Source: an uncultured Pirellulales bacterium
Lineage (GTDB): Bacteria; Planctomycetota; Planctomycetia; Pirellulales; Thermoguttaceae
Length of the DNA: 64,000 nt
Direction: 5' to 3'
Assembly: GCA_938015445.1 (NCBI GenBank)
Contig: CALLPE010000007.1
Coordinates: forward strand, 1 to 64,000
Position 1 is the stretch's first letter, and each line of letters opens with the position of its first letter. Both the position numbers and the translations under genes were made by a program. This document shows positions 63,410-64,000 of this stretch, piece by piece. The notes under the pieces were generated by a model that was not told the origin of the DNA, did no database searches, and was given only the letters and a program-made list of their open reading frames with translations.

Positions 63410-63752
63410 GGCAGGTCTCCGATGGATTAGGAAGGTCAGTAAGGCGGGCCAGAACCGGGCGCACTGCCCCCATTGCGGCGAGCTTGGTTCGAAACTGTTT
63501 ACCAACGGTCAACTGTCTACCAGCAGTCGACGAATACCGCCTTCCAAAGGCTGGCAAATACCGCGGCGGCCAGCCCAACGCGGCGTTGTGTTTCTGGTGG
63601 GGCCGAAACGAAGTGGGCGAAATCTTAGCTGGTTTCTTCATTGTCCTACTATCCGATGTGTAAAGCAATCTTTCCGAGCTTGATCGAGCGGCCATGTGCA
63701 TGGTCGAGTTCCGATCGCTAGTGCGCATGCAAGTCGCCAAGTGAACAAGAAC
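63410..63752. other. Long untranslated leader between attenuator and aroF
   Basis: About 340 bases on the minus-strand transcript between the attenuator terminator and the aroF start. A 112-codon frame overlaps it but shows no family sequence. Its length leaves room for further control, a second promoter, or a second structure; none was recognised. Confidence 0.4.
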
Positions 63753-63790
63753 AAAAAAAGCCCCGAGAACCTTCAGAGGCCTCGGGGCTT
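63753..63790 (-). terminator. Intrinsic terminator of the aroF attenuator
   Basis: On the minus strand AAGCCCCGAG (63790-63781) reads through CCACAAGCCCCGAGG and pairs perfectly over ten bases with CTCGGGGCTT (63767-63758) across a 13-base loop. Seven T residues (63759-63753) follow. It lies between the leader peptide stop and the aroF start, so would stop aroF transcription when formed. Confidence 0.88.
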
Positions 63791-63823
63791 GTGGATTTCT
63801 CCAAGACGGCTGTCAGCGGTGGA

Positions 63824-63901
63824 CTACGGACCGCCTCCTGCCCCGCGACCTCGGGGGCTAAAGTAAAACCAGTAATAATAGGCGGTCCGCAGAATGTTCA
63901 T
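63824..63901 (-). CDS. Aromatic leader peptide of the aroF attenuator
   Basis: Twenty-five codons, ATG at 63901-63899 and TAG at 63826-63824. The peptide begins MNILRTA, continues with seven aromatic residues YYYWFYF (codons TAT TAT TAC TGG TTT TAC TTT) and ends SPRGRGAGGGP. A run of Tyr, Trp and Phe codons just before a terminator and the DAHP synthase gene is the hallmark of an attenuator leader and senses all three charged aromatic tRNAs. No strong RBS is visible, as for many genes here. Promoter-to-start distance is about 37 bases. Confidence 0.88.
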   Translation of the reverse strand: MNILRTAYYYWFYFSPRGRGAGGGP

Positions 63902-63944
63902 CTGGATACCGTTTGCACTCTGCTGTGCTGCCAACTACACCACT

Positions 63945-63973
63945 ATTATCTCATAATTTCGACCTTTTGGCAA
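63945..63973 (-). promoter_or_regulatory. Sigma-70 type promoter of the aroF leader
   Basis: On the minus strand TTGCCA (-35; 63973-63968) and GATAAT (-10; 63950-63945) are 17 bases apart, close to consensus in sequence and spacing. The predicted transcript would start near 63938 and meet the leader peptide ATG about 37 bases later. Confidence 0.7.
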
Positions 63974-64000
63974 CAGAAACCACAGGAAAAAAACATCTCG

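Larger units (their letters stand above)
63753..63973 (-). promoter_or_regulatory. Ribosome-mediated attenuator controlling aroF
   Basis: Promoter, aromatic leader peptide and terminator stand in the order of classical trp/phe attenuators. Four transcript segments can pair alternately: segment 1 AGCCCCCGAG (leader codons Ser-Pro-Arg), segment 2 CGCGGGGC just after it, segment 3 GCCCCGAG (terminator 5' arm) and segment 4 CTCGGGGC. Pairings 1:2, 2:3 and 3:4 are all visible. A 9-bp stem CGGACCGCC/GGCGGTCCG also encloses the aromatic codons. A ribosome stalled on those codons would cover segment 1, leaving 2 free to take 3 and block the terminator. The mechanism is inferred from complementarity. 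Confidence 0.8.

Noticed and set aside
63402-63740. 112-codon minus-strand frame between attenuator and aroF
   Set aside because: Overlaps the aroF start in another frame, no recognisable domain; better explained as untranslated leader.

Overview
The window reads as a chromosomal segment of a planctomycete, probably from the Pirellulales. Supporting signs are a DUF1559 prepilin-like protein with the N-terminal methylation motif and the C-terminal H-x9-DG motif, large TPR and beta-propeller proteins, a TAT-exported Gfo/Idh/MocA oxidoreductase, high GC, and many genes with weak or no Shine-Dalgarno. Genus cannot be fixed from sequence alone.

Layout. (1) Bases 1-78 are the C-terminal end of an endonuclease/exonuclease/phosphatase family protein. 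(2) About 500-21,700 is a phage-derived module, nearly all on the plus strand. It holds an HTH/zinc-ribbon protein, a permuted papain-like amidase, a membrane serine protease, a holin-like TM/coiled-coil protein, a ParB-like protein, an ABC ATPase fused to a GNAT (possibly Mom-like) domain, small and large terminase, portal, head protease-scaffold, decoration protein, major capsid protein, and a run of small neck/tail genes ending in two Cys-rich proteins. An opposite-strand NlpC/P60-like gene, a small DUF2292-like gene and a strong terminator sit between portal and protease like a moron cassette. No integrase, replication gene or tape-measure gene is visible. (3) 21,714-27,679, minus strand: sodium:solute symporter, alaS, DUF1559 protein. 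(4) 28,267-32,320, plus strand: recA, an HtrA-like protease and a XerC/D recombinase. (5) 32,391-39,018, minus strand: an operon-like run of two TPR proteins, ExbB/TolQ and two ExbD/TolR proteins. (6) 39,508-45,799, minus strand: a transmembrane VWA protein preceded by an ECF sigma factor, and an NHL-type propeller protein. (7) 46,296-49,120, plus strand: tsaB, tyrS and a membrane protein. (8) 49,292-57,473: PQQ-type propeller protein, a 1323-residue protein of unknown function, a HEAT-repeat protein and the Gfo/Idh/MocA protein. (9) 58,729-62,127: one polypeptide joining a fatty acyl-AMP ligase, an ACP and an alpha-oxoamine synthase. (10) 62,249-63,973, minus strand: DAHP synthase with a complete upstream attenuator.

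The most striking observation is at the right edge. On the minus strand a good sigma-70 type promoter is followed by a 25-codon leader peptide containing seven consecutive aromatic codons (Tyr-Tyr-Tyr-Trp-Phe-Tyr-Phe). An intrinsic terminator with a seven-U tail follows, then the gene for the first enzyme of aromatic amino acid synthesis. Sequence-visible competing pairings fit classical ribosome-mediated attenuation. I know of no description of such an element in planctomycetes, but could not search.

A second theme is frequent short tandem duplications. Several begin in the last codons of a gene and run through its stop codon (3031-3110, 16389-16489, 16771-16810, 26511-26605). Others lie in intergenic gaps or inside coding regions. 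No convincing tRNA, rRNA, CRISPR array or insertion sequence was found.
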